From contig NZ_VRZA01000006.1 of assembly GCF_008064665.1 (NCBI RefSeq), positions 204,923 through 268,922 of the forward strand: DNA of 64,000 nucleotides, written 5' to 3'. The notes beneath the pieces were generated by a model, which did no database searches, was not told the origin of the DNA, and saw only the letters and a program-made list of their open reading frames with translations. This stretch comes from Parahaliea maris. GTDB taxonomy: Bacteria > Pseudomonadota > Gammaproteobacteria > Pseudomonadales > Halieaceae. Both the position numbers and the translations under genes were made by a program. Below, piece after piece: positions 35,479 to 42,994 of the stretch. Positions within the stretch are counted from its first letter, which is position 1; each line of letters starts with the position of its first letter.

Positions 35479-35811
35479 CGCGGGTCAGGGCCTCCGGTAA
35501 TCGAGTTCAGTGCGCATGTCGCGCCAGAGTAGGGAGCACCCGACGATTCTGTTGTGGTCTGGCGAGAGGGGCAAGCCGGCTGGAGTGGATACCGCGCCGC
35601 GGGATGACAGATTGGACTCCGTCATTCAGGGGTGTCGCCCGCGTGGCTGAATTGATACGGTTTGCCGAGTGCATCCGCGAGATTGACTCGCTATCCTTGA
35701 GCCGGCAATGCGGCTCTGGAGGCGTCAGCGCCCACAGGTGCCCAGACCGCAGAGAACAGGAACTTTTTGCCAGTGTTCACCCGCTCGAGCCGATCGTAGA
35801 GAGAAATCGAT
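35479..35811. other. 333-base gap between alcohol dehydrogenase and ABM genes
   Basis: No gene is recognised. Two small hairpins are visible on the plus strand, GAGCCG/CGGCTC (35699-35704/35711-35716) and GGCG/CGCC (35720-35731), within what would be the leader of the ABM gene. No promoter hexamers or operators stand out. Confidence 0.4.
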
Positions 35812-36132
35812 ATGCCAGCCATTGCCGACACCCCGGAACCGCCTTACTACGCGGTCATTTTTACTTCGACGGTCACTGGGGATAACAGCGGCTACCAGGA
35901 GACGGCGCAGCGCATGCTGGAGCTGGCGGCCCGGCAACCGGGTTATCTTGGGGTCGAGTCGGCGCGTGAGGACGTGGGTATCACTGTGTCCTATTGGCGC
36001 GACCTGGAGGCCATCCGCAACTGGAAAGCCCAGGCGGACCATCGCGAGGCACAGCGCCTCGGCCGTGAGCGCTGGTATGCACAATACTGCACCCGCATCT
36101 GCCGCGTAGAGCGGGACTACCGTGGCCCCTGA
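35812..36132 (+). CDS. Antibiotic biosynthesis monooxygenase (ABM) domain protein
   Basis: A 106-residue protein with the dimeric ferredoxin-like ABM fold pattern: PYYAVIFTSTVTGD strand, a helix ETAQRMLELAARQPGYLGVESAR, then GITVSYWRDLEAIRNWK and a terminal basic segment. ABM proteins include cofactor-free monooxygenases and haem-degrading enzymes, but many are uncharacterised. The pattern Q-P-G-(F/Y)-x-G-x-x-S matches the large housekeeping subfamily found near stress genes. A GAGAG site precedes the ATG. The next gene starts 62 bases downstream. Confidence 0.84.
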   Translation: MPAIADTPEPPYYAVIFTSTVTGDNSGYQETAQRMLELAARQPGYLGVESAREDVGITVSYWRDLEAIRNWKAQADHREAQRLGRERWYAQYCTRICRVERDYRGP

Positions 36133-36194
36133 CGCTGCCGCCACAGCGGTCCCCGCCTGGCGCGATTTTCTCGCACTTGGCCCCGAGGCAATTG

Positions 36195-36740
36195 ATGACT
36201 GAGCAAGATCCGAACGAAGTCTCTGAACAGGGAGCCACCATCTGGTATCTGGAGATGCGCGAATCCGATTGGCTGCAGCCCAAGCCAGCGCCCGAGGGGC
36301 TTGCGGTCATCGAGGCGGAGGTGCCGGAATACCGATTTAACCGCTACCTCTACCAGTTGGTTGGCGAACCCTGGCAGTGGACCGACAAGCTGGCCCTGAG
36401 TGACGATGCCTGGCGGACTCATGTCGAGAGCGAAAACCTGCGTACCTGGGTGGCCTACCATCGGGGCAGTATTGCGGGCTATTACGAGCTCCAGCGCCAG
36501 GACGAAGACCAGGTGGAACTTCTATACTTTGGCCTGGCGCCAAAGTTTATCGGTTTCGGCTATGGTGGCTACCTGCTCACCCACGCCATTCGCTCCGCCT
36601 GGAGTTGGGGTAGGGTCCGGCGGGTGTGGGTGCATACCTGCAGTGACGATCACGAGGGAGCCCTCAATAACTACAAGGCGCGGGGCTTTCGGCTGTATCT
36701 CACCGAGCAGGAAAGTGGCCCCGGCACGATACCCGGGTGA
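36195..36740 (+). CDS. GNAT family N-acetyltransferase
   Basis: A 181-residue acetyltransferase. The acetyl-CoA binding region is LAPKFIGFGYGGYLLTHAIRSAW (about 117-139), in which the usual Q/R-x-x-G-x-G/A signature reads F-I-G-F-G-Y-G-G. The later VHTCSDDHEGALNNYKARGF segment with Asn and Tyr is the typical GNAT C-terminal half. The ATG at 36195 is chosen over a TTG 18 bases upstream because GAGG lies 6 bases before it. The substrate is unknown. The stop codon lies inside a perfect 10-bp hairpin. Confidence 0.85.
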   Translation: MTEQDPNEVSEQGATIWYLEMRESDWLQPKPAPEGLAVIEAEVPEYRFNRYLYQLVGEPWQWTDKLALSDDAWRTHVESENLRTWVAYHRGSIAGYYELQRQDEDQVELLYFGLAPKFIGFGYGGYLLTHAIRSAWSWGRVRRVWVHTCSDDHEGALNNYKARGFRLYLTEQESGPGTIPG

Positions 36741-36749
36741 TCGTGCCGG
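36721..36749 (+). terminator. Perfect 10-bp hairpin over the GNAT stop codon
   Basis: CCGGCACGAT (36721-36730) and ATCGTGCCGG (36740-36749) pair exactly around a 9-base loop. The TGA stop occupies the loop/right-arm junction. No T run follows, so it is either an inefficient terminator or an mRNA end structure between this gene and marC-like. Confidence 0.6.
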
Positions 36750-36787
36750 CAATGCTGGCAAGGTGCTGACAGGACAGGATCGAATCA

Positions 36788-37420
36788 ATGCAGGAAGTAC
36801 TGCACTTCTCTACGGTGTTGGCCGCCTTTTTTGCGATCATGAATCCGGTGGCGAATATTCCGCTGTTCATCGGCCTGACAGAGCACGTGGATGACGGCGA
36901 TCGCCGGCAGTTGGCAACCCATGCGGTCCTGTTGGCCTTTATTATCGTGGCGCTGTTTTCCCTGCTGGGGCGGGAGATATTCTCCCTGTTTGGCATTACC
37001 TTGCCAGCATTCCGGATTGCCGGCGGGGCGCTCGTGGGGCTGGTGGGTTACCACTTGCTGCAGGGCGGGGAATCCAGCGTTCATACTCCCACCGCGGAAG
37101 ACAACAGGCTCAGCCGCGATGCCGCTATGGGCATTGCGGTGAGCCCGTTGGCGATGCCGATCCTGGCAGGCCCAGGTACCATTGCGACCGCCATGAGCTT
37201 TGCCGCTGAGGCTTCCCTGCCTTCGATGTTGCGCATTATTGGTGCACTCGCCGTGGTCTGTATTCTTACCTGGATGGCGTTTCTCGGTGCAGAGCCGATC
37301 CAGCGTTTTCTGGGTCGGAATGTGATCAAGGTGGTCAGTCGCCTGATGGGACTGATCCTCGCGGTGGTCGGGGTGCAGATGATGATTGATGGTGTAAAAG
37401 GCGCTGCTGCCCTCGCCTGA
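36788..37420 (+). CDS. MarC/UPF0056 family integral membrane protein
   Basis: A 210-residue protein with six hydrophobic segments. Family signatures are FFAIMNPVANIPLFIGLTE in the first helix and the repeat AVSPLAMPILAGPGTIATAM in the fourth, each with the conserved N-P or P-x-x-x-P. MarC proteins were once linked to multiple antibiotic resistance, but that role was withdrawn and the transported substrate is unknown. Acidic and His-rich inter-helix loops follow helix 3. It sits in a run of small same-strand genes but has its own start region after the GNAT hairpin. Confidence 0.9.
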   Translation: MQEVLHFSTVLAAFFAIMNPVANIPLFIGLTEHVDDGDRRQLATHAVLLAFIIVALFSLLGREIFSLFGITLPAFRIAGGALVGLVGYHLLQGGESSVHTPTAEDNRLSRDAAMGIAVSPLAMPILAGPGTIATAMSFAAEASLPSMLRIIGALAVVCILTWMAFLGAEPIQRFLGRNVIKVVSRLMGLILAVVGVQMMIDGVKGAAALA

Positions 37421-37498
37421 GTAGAGGCGGTTGGGCACCGCTTGTTGGTCTGAACTTCGCTGGCGACAAAACCGCGCCGGAGATACAAGGAGAGATTG

Positions 37499-37978
37499 AT
37501 GTCCACACATTGGCAATCCCTTGAGGGTGGTTGTACCTGCGGTGCCGTACGCTACCGGCTGGCGCGGTCTCCCCTGTTTGTCCACTGCTGTCACTGTACC
37601 TGGTGCCAGCGTGAGACCGGCTCGGCATTCGTGCTCAACGCGATGGTCGAGGCGGAGGGCGTGCAGGTACTTTGCGGTGAACCTGTGCCGATTGACACAC
37701 CGTCCAGCAGCGGCAAAGGGCAGGTAATCCACCGCTGTCCCGAGTGTCAGGTCGCCCTGTGGAGCTGCTACTCGGGCATGGGTGAGAAAGTCCGCTTCCT
37801 GCGTGTGGGAACACTGGATGAGCCGGGACAGTGCCCACCCGATATCCACATCTTTACCTCCACCCGGCAGCCCTGGGTACAGCTCTCCGGGGAAGTCCCG
37901 GTCATGCCGGAATACTACCGTCGTAGCGAGCACTGGCCGGCGGTCAGTATCGAGCGTTTCAACGCCCTGAGGGGTTGA
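37499..37978 (+). CDS. GFA (CENP-V/glutathione-dependent formaldehyde-activating-like) family protein
   Basis: A 159-residue zinc protein with all family cysteines: GGCTCGAVRYRL (residues 11-22), CCHCTWCQRETGSAF (about 32-46) and HRCPECQVALW (about 80-90). Members include Gfa of Paracoccus, formerly described as catalysing formaldehyde-glutathione adduct formation, and many proteins of unknown role. The ATG at 37499 follows AAGGAG by 6 bases; an in-frame TTG three bases earlier is not needed. No methylotrophy genes are adjacent, so a formaldehyde role is not supported by context. Confidence 0.88.
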   Translation: MSTHWQSLEGGCTCGAVRYRLARSPLFVHCCHCTWCQRETGSAFVLNAMVEAEGVQVLCGEPVPIDTPSSSGKGQVIHRCPECQVALWSCYSGMGEKVRFLRVGTLDEPGQCPPDIHIFTSTRQPWVQLSGEVPVMPEYYRRSEHWPAVSIERFNALRG

Positions 37979-38105
37979 TACCTTCCACTGCCCAGGGGGC
38001 TAGGCGCGGCGGCAGGTTCCGTGGATAATGCGCCGCCTCCGCGCGGGGGCGTCTTTGCGTTATCGACCTCAGGCCCCTATAGTCAGCGCTAGGCTGTCGA
38101 TGGGT

Positions 38106-38156
38106 TGTGCAGATGCACAGGCAACTGCGCCAGGCTTTTGCTTCAGCCTTTTGCTT
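38106..38156 (+). promoter_or_regulatory. Inverted and direct repeats upstream of rimK
   Basis: TGTGC-AGAT-GCACA (38106-38119) is a perfect 5+5 inverted repeat. It is followed by two copies of CTTTTGCTT (38135-38143, 38148-38156) 13 bases apart. They lie 37-87 bases before the rimK ATG, where an operator or promoter is expected. The bound factor is unknown; the repeat lacks the CRP core TGTGA. Confidence 0.35.
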
Positions 38157-38192
38157 AAAGCCCCGACACACATTCTCTAATCAGGCAGGTTT

Positions 38193-39110
38193 ATGAAATT
38201 AGGCATACTTTCTCGTAACCGGAATCTCTACTCCACCCGGCGACTGGTGGAGGAAGCCGAAGCGCGGGAGCACGAAGTGCGCGTGATCGACGTGCTCAAG
38301 TGTTACATGAATATCACTGCCAACGATCCCACCGTTTACTACCAGCGTTCGTCTGACAAGGTCGAGCCGGTGCAGTTCGATGCGGTCATCCCCCGCATCG
38401 GTGCCAGCGTCACCGCCTACGGCTGCGCGGTACTGCGGCAGTTTGAAGTTGGCCACACCTACTCCATCAATGAATCCATCGCCATCACCCGCTCCCGCGA
38501 CAAACTGCGCGCGCACCAGTTGCTGGCGCGGCGTGGCATCGGCCAGCCGGTGACCGCCTACGCGCACTCGGCGCGGGCCACCGATCACCTGATCGAGTCG
38601 GTGGGCGGCGCGCCGTTGATCCTCAAACTGACCAACAGTACGCACGGCAACGGTGTGCTGCTGGCCGAAACCAAGAAAGCGGCAGAGGCCCTGATCAATG
38701 CCTTCCGGGGCATTGGGTCCGACTTCCTGGTGCAGGAGTTCATCAAGGAGGCCGGCGGCTCTGATATCCGCTGTTTTGTGGTGGGCGAACGGGTCATTGC
38801 TGCCATGCAGCGCAAGGCCATCAAGGGCGAGTACCGCTCCAACCTGCATCGCGGTGGGACCGCCGAGGTGATCAAGCTGCGCCCGGAAGAGCGCCGGCTG
38901 GCCATCCGGGCGGCCAAGGTCATGGGGCTGGACCTGGCGGGTGTCGATATCCTGCGTTCGGCCCACGGCCCGCTGGTCATCGAGGTGAACTCGTCGCCGG
39001 GGCTGGAAGGTATCGAGGCGGCTACCGGCATCAACGTGGCGGGGAAAATCATCGAGTACATCGAGAAGGACTCGAAGGCCGGCCCCAACAAGCCCAAGGG
39101 ACGCGGCTGA
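38193..39110 (+). CDS. rimK: Ribosomal protein S6 (or related) glutamate ligase RimK
   Basis: A 305-residue ATP-grasp ligase, equal in length and layout to E. coli RimK (300). It opens [20 protein letters not shown], followed by [44 protein letters not shown] and the metal site [14 protein letters not shown]. RimK adds glutamates to the C-terminus of S6. In the nucleotide loop, [16 protein letters not shown] replaces the more usual L-E-G-T-Q-G-x-G-V, as in a large subgroup of RimK relatives, so a different acceptor is possible. It is followed 8 bases later by the DUF202 gene. Confidence 0.88.
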   Translation: MKLGILSRNRNLYSTRRLVEEAEAREHEVRVIDVLKCYMNITANDPTVYYQRSSDKVEPVQFDAVIPRIGASVTAYGCAVLRQFEVGHTYSINESIAITRSRDKLRAHQLLARRGIGQPVTAYAHSARATDHLIESVGGAPLILKLTNSTHGNGVLLAETKKAAEALINAFRGIGSDFLVQEFIKEAGGSDIRCFVVGERVIAAMQRKAIKGEYRSNLHRGGTAEVIKLRPEERRLAIRAAKVMGLDLAGVDILRSAHGPLVIEVNSSPGLEGIEAATGINVAGKIIEYIEKDSKAGPNKPKGRG

Positions 39111-39118
39111 GCCCGTCC

Positions 39119-39466
39119 ATGGGATACCTGCAGGACCCGCGAGTTTTCTACGCCATCGAACGCACCTATCTGGCATGGGTGCGCACCCAACTGGCCATCC
39201 TTGCCCTGGCGTTCCTGATCAAGAAGTTCGGTATTGAGGAGGCCCTCGATCCGGAGGCGCAACCCCTGGCGGAGTGGGCCCTGCTGGGGATGTGCCTGCT
39301 GGTGGTGGCGATGTCCATGATGTCGTTCTGGCAGACGCGGCTGTCGATCTCCCGACTCGGCGAGCAGGAAATTCCCTCCTCCTCGGCCGTGCGGGTGTTG
39401 TACGTCACCGGGCTGCTGTCGATCGGCCTCAATATCGTCATCAGCGCCGTGGTGGCGCTGGTCTGA
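39119..39466 (+). CDS. DUF202 (YidH family) membrane protein
   Basis: A 115-residue protein with three hydrophobic segments. The family opening is present: RVFYAIERTYLAWVRTQLAILALAFLIKKFG, with the conserved E-R-T-x-L-A-W-x-R-T. Its function is unknown. It is 8 bases after rimK and just ahead of chrA, so probably co-transcribed with both. The C-terminal stop at 39464-39466 is 17 bases before the chosen chrA start. Confidence 0.88.
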   Translation: MGYLQDPRVFYAIERTYLAWVRTQLAILALAFLIKKFGIEEALDPEAQPLAEWALLGMCLLVVAMSMMSFWQTRLSISRLGEQEIPSSSAVRVLYVTGLLSIGLNIVISAVVALV

Positions 39467-39483
39467 ACGCGGGCGGCAGCGGG

Positions 39484-40665
39484 GTGTCTTTCCACTCCCC
39501 GTGGCCGGTGTTCTGGCGGTTCCTGGTGCTGGGCTGTGTCAGCTTCGGTGGCCCGGCGGCCCATATGGGGTATTTCCACCGGGAGTTTGTCGAACGCCGC
39601 CAATGGCTCAGTGAGCAGCACTTCGCTTCCCTGCTGGCCCTGTGCCAGTTTCTGCCGGGGCCGGGTTCCAGCCAGCTCGGGTTTGCCATAGGCCTGCACC
39701 GGGCTGGTCTGGCCGGCGCGGTCCTGGCGTTCCTGGGATTCAGCCTGCCCTCACTGCTATTGATGTTCCTGCTCGCCCTGTATGGCGGCTCGCTCAGCGC
39801 AGGGCCCCTGGCCGGGCTGGTGCACGGCCTCAAGCTGTTGGCGGTGGTGGTGGTGGCCGATGCCGTGTGGCAGATGTCAAGGTCCCACTGCCGCCAGCGA
39901 ACCGCCGGCGCTATCGCCCTGCTGGCAGCAGCCCTGTTGTTGGCTCTTGAGGGGCCCTGGGTGCAGTACCTGGTGTTACTTGGAGGCGCCGGACTCGGCT
40001 CCCTCGCGCTGCGGGCCGCACCTTCCGCGGAAACGCCCTCGCTGGCGACCATAACGGTAGCCTCCTCGCGCTTACACGCGCTGCCGCTGCTGCTATTTGC
40101 AGCGCTTTTTCTGCTGCTGCCGTTGCTGGAGGGAGCCTACCCGGGCTTGGCGCTGTTCAACGCGTTTTTCCAGGCGGGTAGCCTGGTGTTCGGGGGAGGG
40201 CATGTGGTGCTGCCCCTGCTACAACACGGCTTGGCGGGGAGTCTGCCCCAGGACAGCTTTCTGCTCGGTTACGCGGCCGCCCAGGCAGTGCCGGGGCCGA
40301 TGTTTTCGCTCTCTGCTTATCTCGGGGCGGAGCTCTCGCCCGGGGCGCCCGCTCTGGGGGCGGTGGTCGCCGTGGCGGGTATTTTCCTGCCCGGCTTTCT
40401 GCTGTTGCTGGGGTTTCACTCCCACTGGACCCAGCTGGCATCCCGGGTTCGGGTGGCGGCGGCCATTCGTGGCGTAAACGCGGCGGTGGTGGGGCTGCTG
40501 CTGGCAGCGCTCTACCAGCCTGTGTTTGTCAGTGCGGTGAGTTCGGCGCAGGATGTGGCCCTGTTGCTACTGGGATTTCTCCTGTTGCGGGTATTGCACC
40601 TGCCCGTGCCATGGCTGGTTGCCGCGTTTGCGGTGGCCGGTCTGCTGCAGGTGGCAGTCAGGTAG
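39484..40665 (+). CDS. chrA: Chromate transporter family protein, two CHR domains
   Basis: A 393-residue membrane protein with two homologous CHR halves. The first has FLVLGCVSFGGPAAHMGYFHREFVER and LCQFLPGPGSSQLGF; the second has AGSLVFGGGHVVLPLLQ and AAQAVPGPMFSLSAYLG. Each half carries the family F-G-G and P-G-P motifs, with about ten helices in total. Long-chain ChrA proteins export chromate using the proton-motive force; sulphate-related anions are alternatives. The GTG at 39484 is chosen because the CHR homology begins right after it, but the ribosome-binding site is weak and a start inside the DUF202 end is possible. Confidence 0.9.
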   Translation: MSFHSPWPVFWRFLVLGCVSFGGPAAHMGYFHREFVERRQWLSEQHFASLLALCQFLPGPGSSQLGFAIGLHRAGLAGAVLAFLGFSLPSLLLMFLLALYGGSLSAGPLAGLVHGLKLLAVVVVADAVWQMSRSHCRQRTAGAIALLAAALLLALEGPWVQYLVLLGGAGLGSLALRAAPSAETPSLATITVASSRLHALPLLLFAALFLLLPLLEGAYPGLALFNAFFQAGSLVFGGGHVVLPLLQHGLAGSLPQDSFLLGYAAAQAVPGPMFSLSAYLGAELSPGAPALGAVVAVAGIFLPGFLLLLGFHSHWTQLASRVRVAAAIRGVNAAVVGLLLAALYQPVFVSAVSSAQDVALLLLGFLLLRVLHLPVPWLVAAFAVAGLLQVAVR

Positions 40666-40678
40666 CACCCGTAACAAA

Positions 40679-40700
40679 TAAGGGGCCTTGCGGCCCCTTA
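40679..40700 (-). terminator. Terminator for the minus-strand gene (bidirectional hairpin)
   Basis: TAAGGGGCC (40679-40687), loop TTGC, GGCCCCTTA (40692-40700) is a perfect 9-bp stem. Read on the minus strand it is followed by TTTGTTA, fitting termination of the gene at 40755-41093. Plus-strand reading after chrA lacks a T run. Confidence 0.72.
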
Positions 40701-40754
40701 CTGTGAGGGTCTTTCTCTTTGGGTTTGTGCTGAAACTGCCTGCTCAGGAGTGCC

Positions 40755-41093
40755 TTACAGCTTGGAAACGTCGAGCAGTTTCCACTCACCCTTTTTGTTG
40801 TCTTCCTCGGTGTAGCGGTATTTCACCTTGGCGCCGTCGGGCGCGCTGTTAATCTTGGCGTCCTTGGGCTGCTTGAACTCCACGCGGTTGCTGCGGCGGT
40901 TGAGCCTGCAATTGGCGTCATCGCTGGCGCGGCTGGCGGAGTGGAAGGCGACGTAAACGTCTTTGCCGTGTTCACGGGCCTTTTGTTTGTCGACGGTGCC
41001 TTCGACGATGCAGTCCTGTGTGACTTCTGCCCAGGTGCCCGCCGCGAACAGGGGCAGTACCGTCAGGGTGATTACCTTGATCAATGTTTTCAT
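40755..41093 (-). CDS. Small secreted protein of unknown function
   Basis: A 112-residue protein with a clear signal peptide (MKTLIKVITLTVLPLFAAGTWA, about 1-22). A mature domain of about 90 residues follows, rich in Lys and Asp, with two Cys (TQDCIVEG, DANCRLN) that may form a disulfide. The ATG at 41093 follows GGAGG and is preferred over an in-frame start 26 codons upstream that would bury the signal peptide. No family is recognised with confidence. Its upstream region holds 11-bp-phased TGTCAY repeats. A good terminator hairpin lies downstream. Confidence 0.75.
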   Translation of the reverse strand: MKTLIKVITLTVLPLFAAGTWAEVTQDCIVEGTVDKQKAREHGKDVYVAFHSASRASDDANCRLNRRSNRVEFKQPKDAKINSAPDGAKVKYRYTEEDNKKGEWKLLDVSKL

Positions 41094-41139
41094 GTTGCGT
41101 GTACCTCCAGGTCGAGTCGTCTCCCGACGACTTTTTTGG

Positions 41140-41159
41140 GCGCCTCTCGGCGCGTTTTT
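41140..41159 (+). terminator. Plus-strand terminator-like hairpin inside the minus-gene leader
   Basis: GCGCC (41140-41144), loop TCTC, GGCGC (41149-41153), then GTTTTT. It points along the plus strand although no plus-strand gene ends nearby. A run of six T precedes it (41132-41137). It could stop readthrough from chrA or act in the leader of the small secreted protein. Confidence 0.45.
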
Positions 41160-41175
41160 CGTGTTCTTCATTCGG

Positions 41176-41279
41176 CTGTCATATAAATGTCATCATTTCA
41201 TGATAGGCCATGGAAGTATCATACGGGTCGAATATGGACCTTATCCAGCGCTGTCACGTGATTGTCACAATAATTTCAC
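41176..41279. promoter_or_regulatory. Pho-box-like 11-bp-spaced repeats
   Basis: CTGTCAT (41176-41182) and ATGTCAT (41187-41193) are spaced exactly 11 bases start to start, as in PhoB sites. A second set, CTGTCAC (41251-41257), TTGTCAC (41262-41268) and ATTTCAC (41273-41279), also steps by 11. A palindrome TCACGTGA (41254-41261) overlaps the second set. Both sets read on the plus strand, whereas the nearest start codon (41093) faces the other way. PhoB is the best-known protein using this pattern; another regulator is possible. Confidence 0.5.
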
Positions 41280-41351
41280 ATTTGTCGTGTAGGCGCATTT
41301 AGGTAATAAAAACTCAATAAAAACAATAGGATAGGATTTCGTTCTGGCGCC

Positions 41352-42779
41352 TCAGGCGAAAATGCCATGGATGTACCAGTGCTGGCTGCGGCGATCGCGG
41401 AACAACCAGTAGTGCTGTCCGGCCTCACCGCGGGCAATGTAGTAGTCACGGCTTACCGGGCTCTGCCACCAGTTGTCCTCGATGCGCTCCGGGCCATACA
41501 GCAGGGTCAGGGGGCCCTGCCAGTGCAGTTGCCGCCCGCGCAGCCCCAGGCATTGGGGCTGGGGCATCAGCCAGAATGGGCGCTGGGCACAGTATCGGGT
41601 CAGTTCGCCGCTGTCGCCGGCCTCGATCCCCACGGCAACGGCGTATTCCGGTAAATGCTCGTCGCGGCAGGCTACCTGTTGTACCGCTTGCAGGCCCAGG
41701 CGGCTGCGCAGGCGGTCCAGCAGGCTGCCAAGTGGTTCCCGCTGGCCGCTGTTGTGAAACAGGTCCGGGGCCTCGGCGCTACCCGCCTGTAGTGAGGTGC
41801 AGTGCAGGGCCAGGCCCTCTGCCGGACTGCCGGGCTGCAGGCGTTCGAGGTGGATGCGGGTCAACTGGTACCAGCTCTGCCAGTGACTGCGGCTGCTGGT
41901 GCTGCGCACACTGAAGGCGCGCAATTGGCCGTCCACCCCGATCAACTGCCATGTGATGTCATCGGTGTACAGTTGGGTGTTGCGCAGGAAGCGGCACAGC
42001 CCCTGCAGCAGGCTTTCCACCGCCGGCAGTAATTCGGTATTGGCCTGTACTCCGTAGCCGAACCAGTACTCATCGCTGAATTCGGCAGGGGGCTGGTAGG
42101 CGGGCTGGAGATCACTTTCCCGGCCCAGCAGCTGGCGCAGGTAATGGCTGAACTCGCGCCCGCAACGCCGGCCCAGTGCGGCGGGGGGCAGGGTCAGGAT
42201 ATCCCCGAGTCGATGTAGCCCGGCGCGGCGCAGGGCATTGACGGGGGTGGAAAATTCTCCCTCCAGCAGTTGCAGGGGCAGTGGGCCGAGGCGGGCTTCC
42301 AGGGGCTGTTCCCAGGCCAGGGCGCTGGCTTCGTCGCCAAAGGACAGCAGCCAGGCGGCCCGGGGTGTTGCGGCCAGGCCCCGGACGACACTGTAGCCGC
42401 GGCTCGACAGGCCCCGCTCAACATCGGCCAGTAGTGGCCCCAGGCCGCGGTAGAGGGCCAGGCAGCTCCCCACTTCCAGCAGCAGGCTGTCCTCGCGCCA
42501 CGGATAAAGGCTGGGGCTGATACTGTAACCCCACTGGCAGAGTTGATGCAGGCAGCGCTGCTCCGCGCTGCGGTCCCGGTCCAGCAACTGTACCGGTTCC
42601 GGTTCGGCCAGGGCGCGCACGGTAGCGCCACTCATGCCGGGGCGGATGCCGAGTGCTGTGGCGCAGTCGTTGGCGCACAATACACGCTGGCGTTCCAGTA
42701 CCACGATGGGGCGTGATTCGTCGCGCTGCAGACATTGCAGCGGCAGCTGGTGGAAGCGCAGGCACAGCCACAGGCTCAC
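41352..42779 (-). CDS. imuB: ImuB-type catalytically uncertain Y-family DNA polymerase homologue
   Basis: A 475-residue DinB/ImuB-like protein that starts with the ImuB pattern SLWLCLRFHQLPLQCL. It lacks the acidic metal ligands of active Y-family polymerases: where the D-x-D/DE motifs are expected it reads LWLCLRFHQ and SLLLEVG. ImuB is a scaffold that recruits the DnaE2 polymerase and ImuA to the sliding clamp in SOS mutagenesis. The helix-hairpin-helix-like segment LRRAGLHRLGDILTLPPAALGRRCG is present. The GTG start has GGAGG upstream, and a near-perfect LexA box lies 62 bases away. ImuA and DnaE2 genes are absent from this window. Confidence 0.83.
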   Translation of the reverse strand: MSLWLCLRFHQLPLQCLQRDESRPIVVLERQRVLCANDCATALGIRPGMSGATVRALAEPEPVQLLDRDRSAEQRCLHQLCQWGYSISPSLYPWREDSLLLEVGSCLALYRGLGPLLADVERGLSSRGYSVVRGLAATPRAAWLLSFGDEASALAWEQPLEARLGPLPLQLLEGEFSTPVNALRRAGLHRLGDILTLPPAALGRRCGREFSHYLRQLLGRESDLQPAYQPPAEFSDEYWFGYGVQANTELLPAVESLLQGLCRFLRNTQLYTDDITWQLIGVDGQLRAFSVRSTSSRSHWQSWYQLTRIHLERLQPGSPAEGLALHCTSLQAGSAEAPDLFHNSGQREPLGSLLDRLRSRLGLQAVQQVACRDEHLPEYAVAVGIEAGDSGELTRYCAQRPFWLMPQPQCLGLRGRQLHWQGPLTLLYGPERIEDNWWQSPVSRDYYIARGEAGQHYWLFRDRRSQHWYIHGIFA

Positions 42780-42840
42780 TGTGGCCTCCGTTGCCCTGCG
42801 CAGAGTGCAGGGGGCACTTTCCCCAGTTTAGTGACATGAA

Positions 42841-42860
42841 TACTGTACATATATACAGTA
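42841..42860 (-). promoter_or_regulatory. LexA (SOS) box for imuB
   Basis: CTGT-N8-ACAG (42843-42858), with flanking TA on both sides, makes a 20-base palindrome. It differs at one position from the E. coli consensus TACTGTATATATATACAGTA. It lies 62-81 bases upstream of the imuB GTG on the minus strand and 135 bases from the divergent DUF885 gene. SOS induction of imuB is expected. Confidence 0.9.
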
Positions 42861-42994
42861 TTGGCGTCTTTGCAGCGGCTGTCCAGTGATGGTTTCCAAG
42901 GAAACTGGAAATCCTCTGCTCGCTGGGGGATGATGCGCCCACTTTGCCGGCGCAACCGGCAAACCCGCATTCCTGAATGAAACGAGGATCCGTT

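Noticed and set aside
40679..40700. Terminator for chrA on the plus strand
   Set aside because: The stem is perfect, but the T-rich tail exists only when read on the minus strand. It was assigned to the minus-strand gene, with chrA termination left open.
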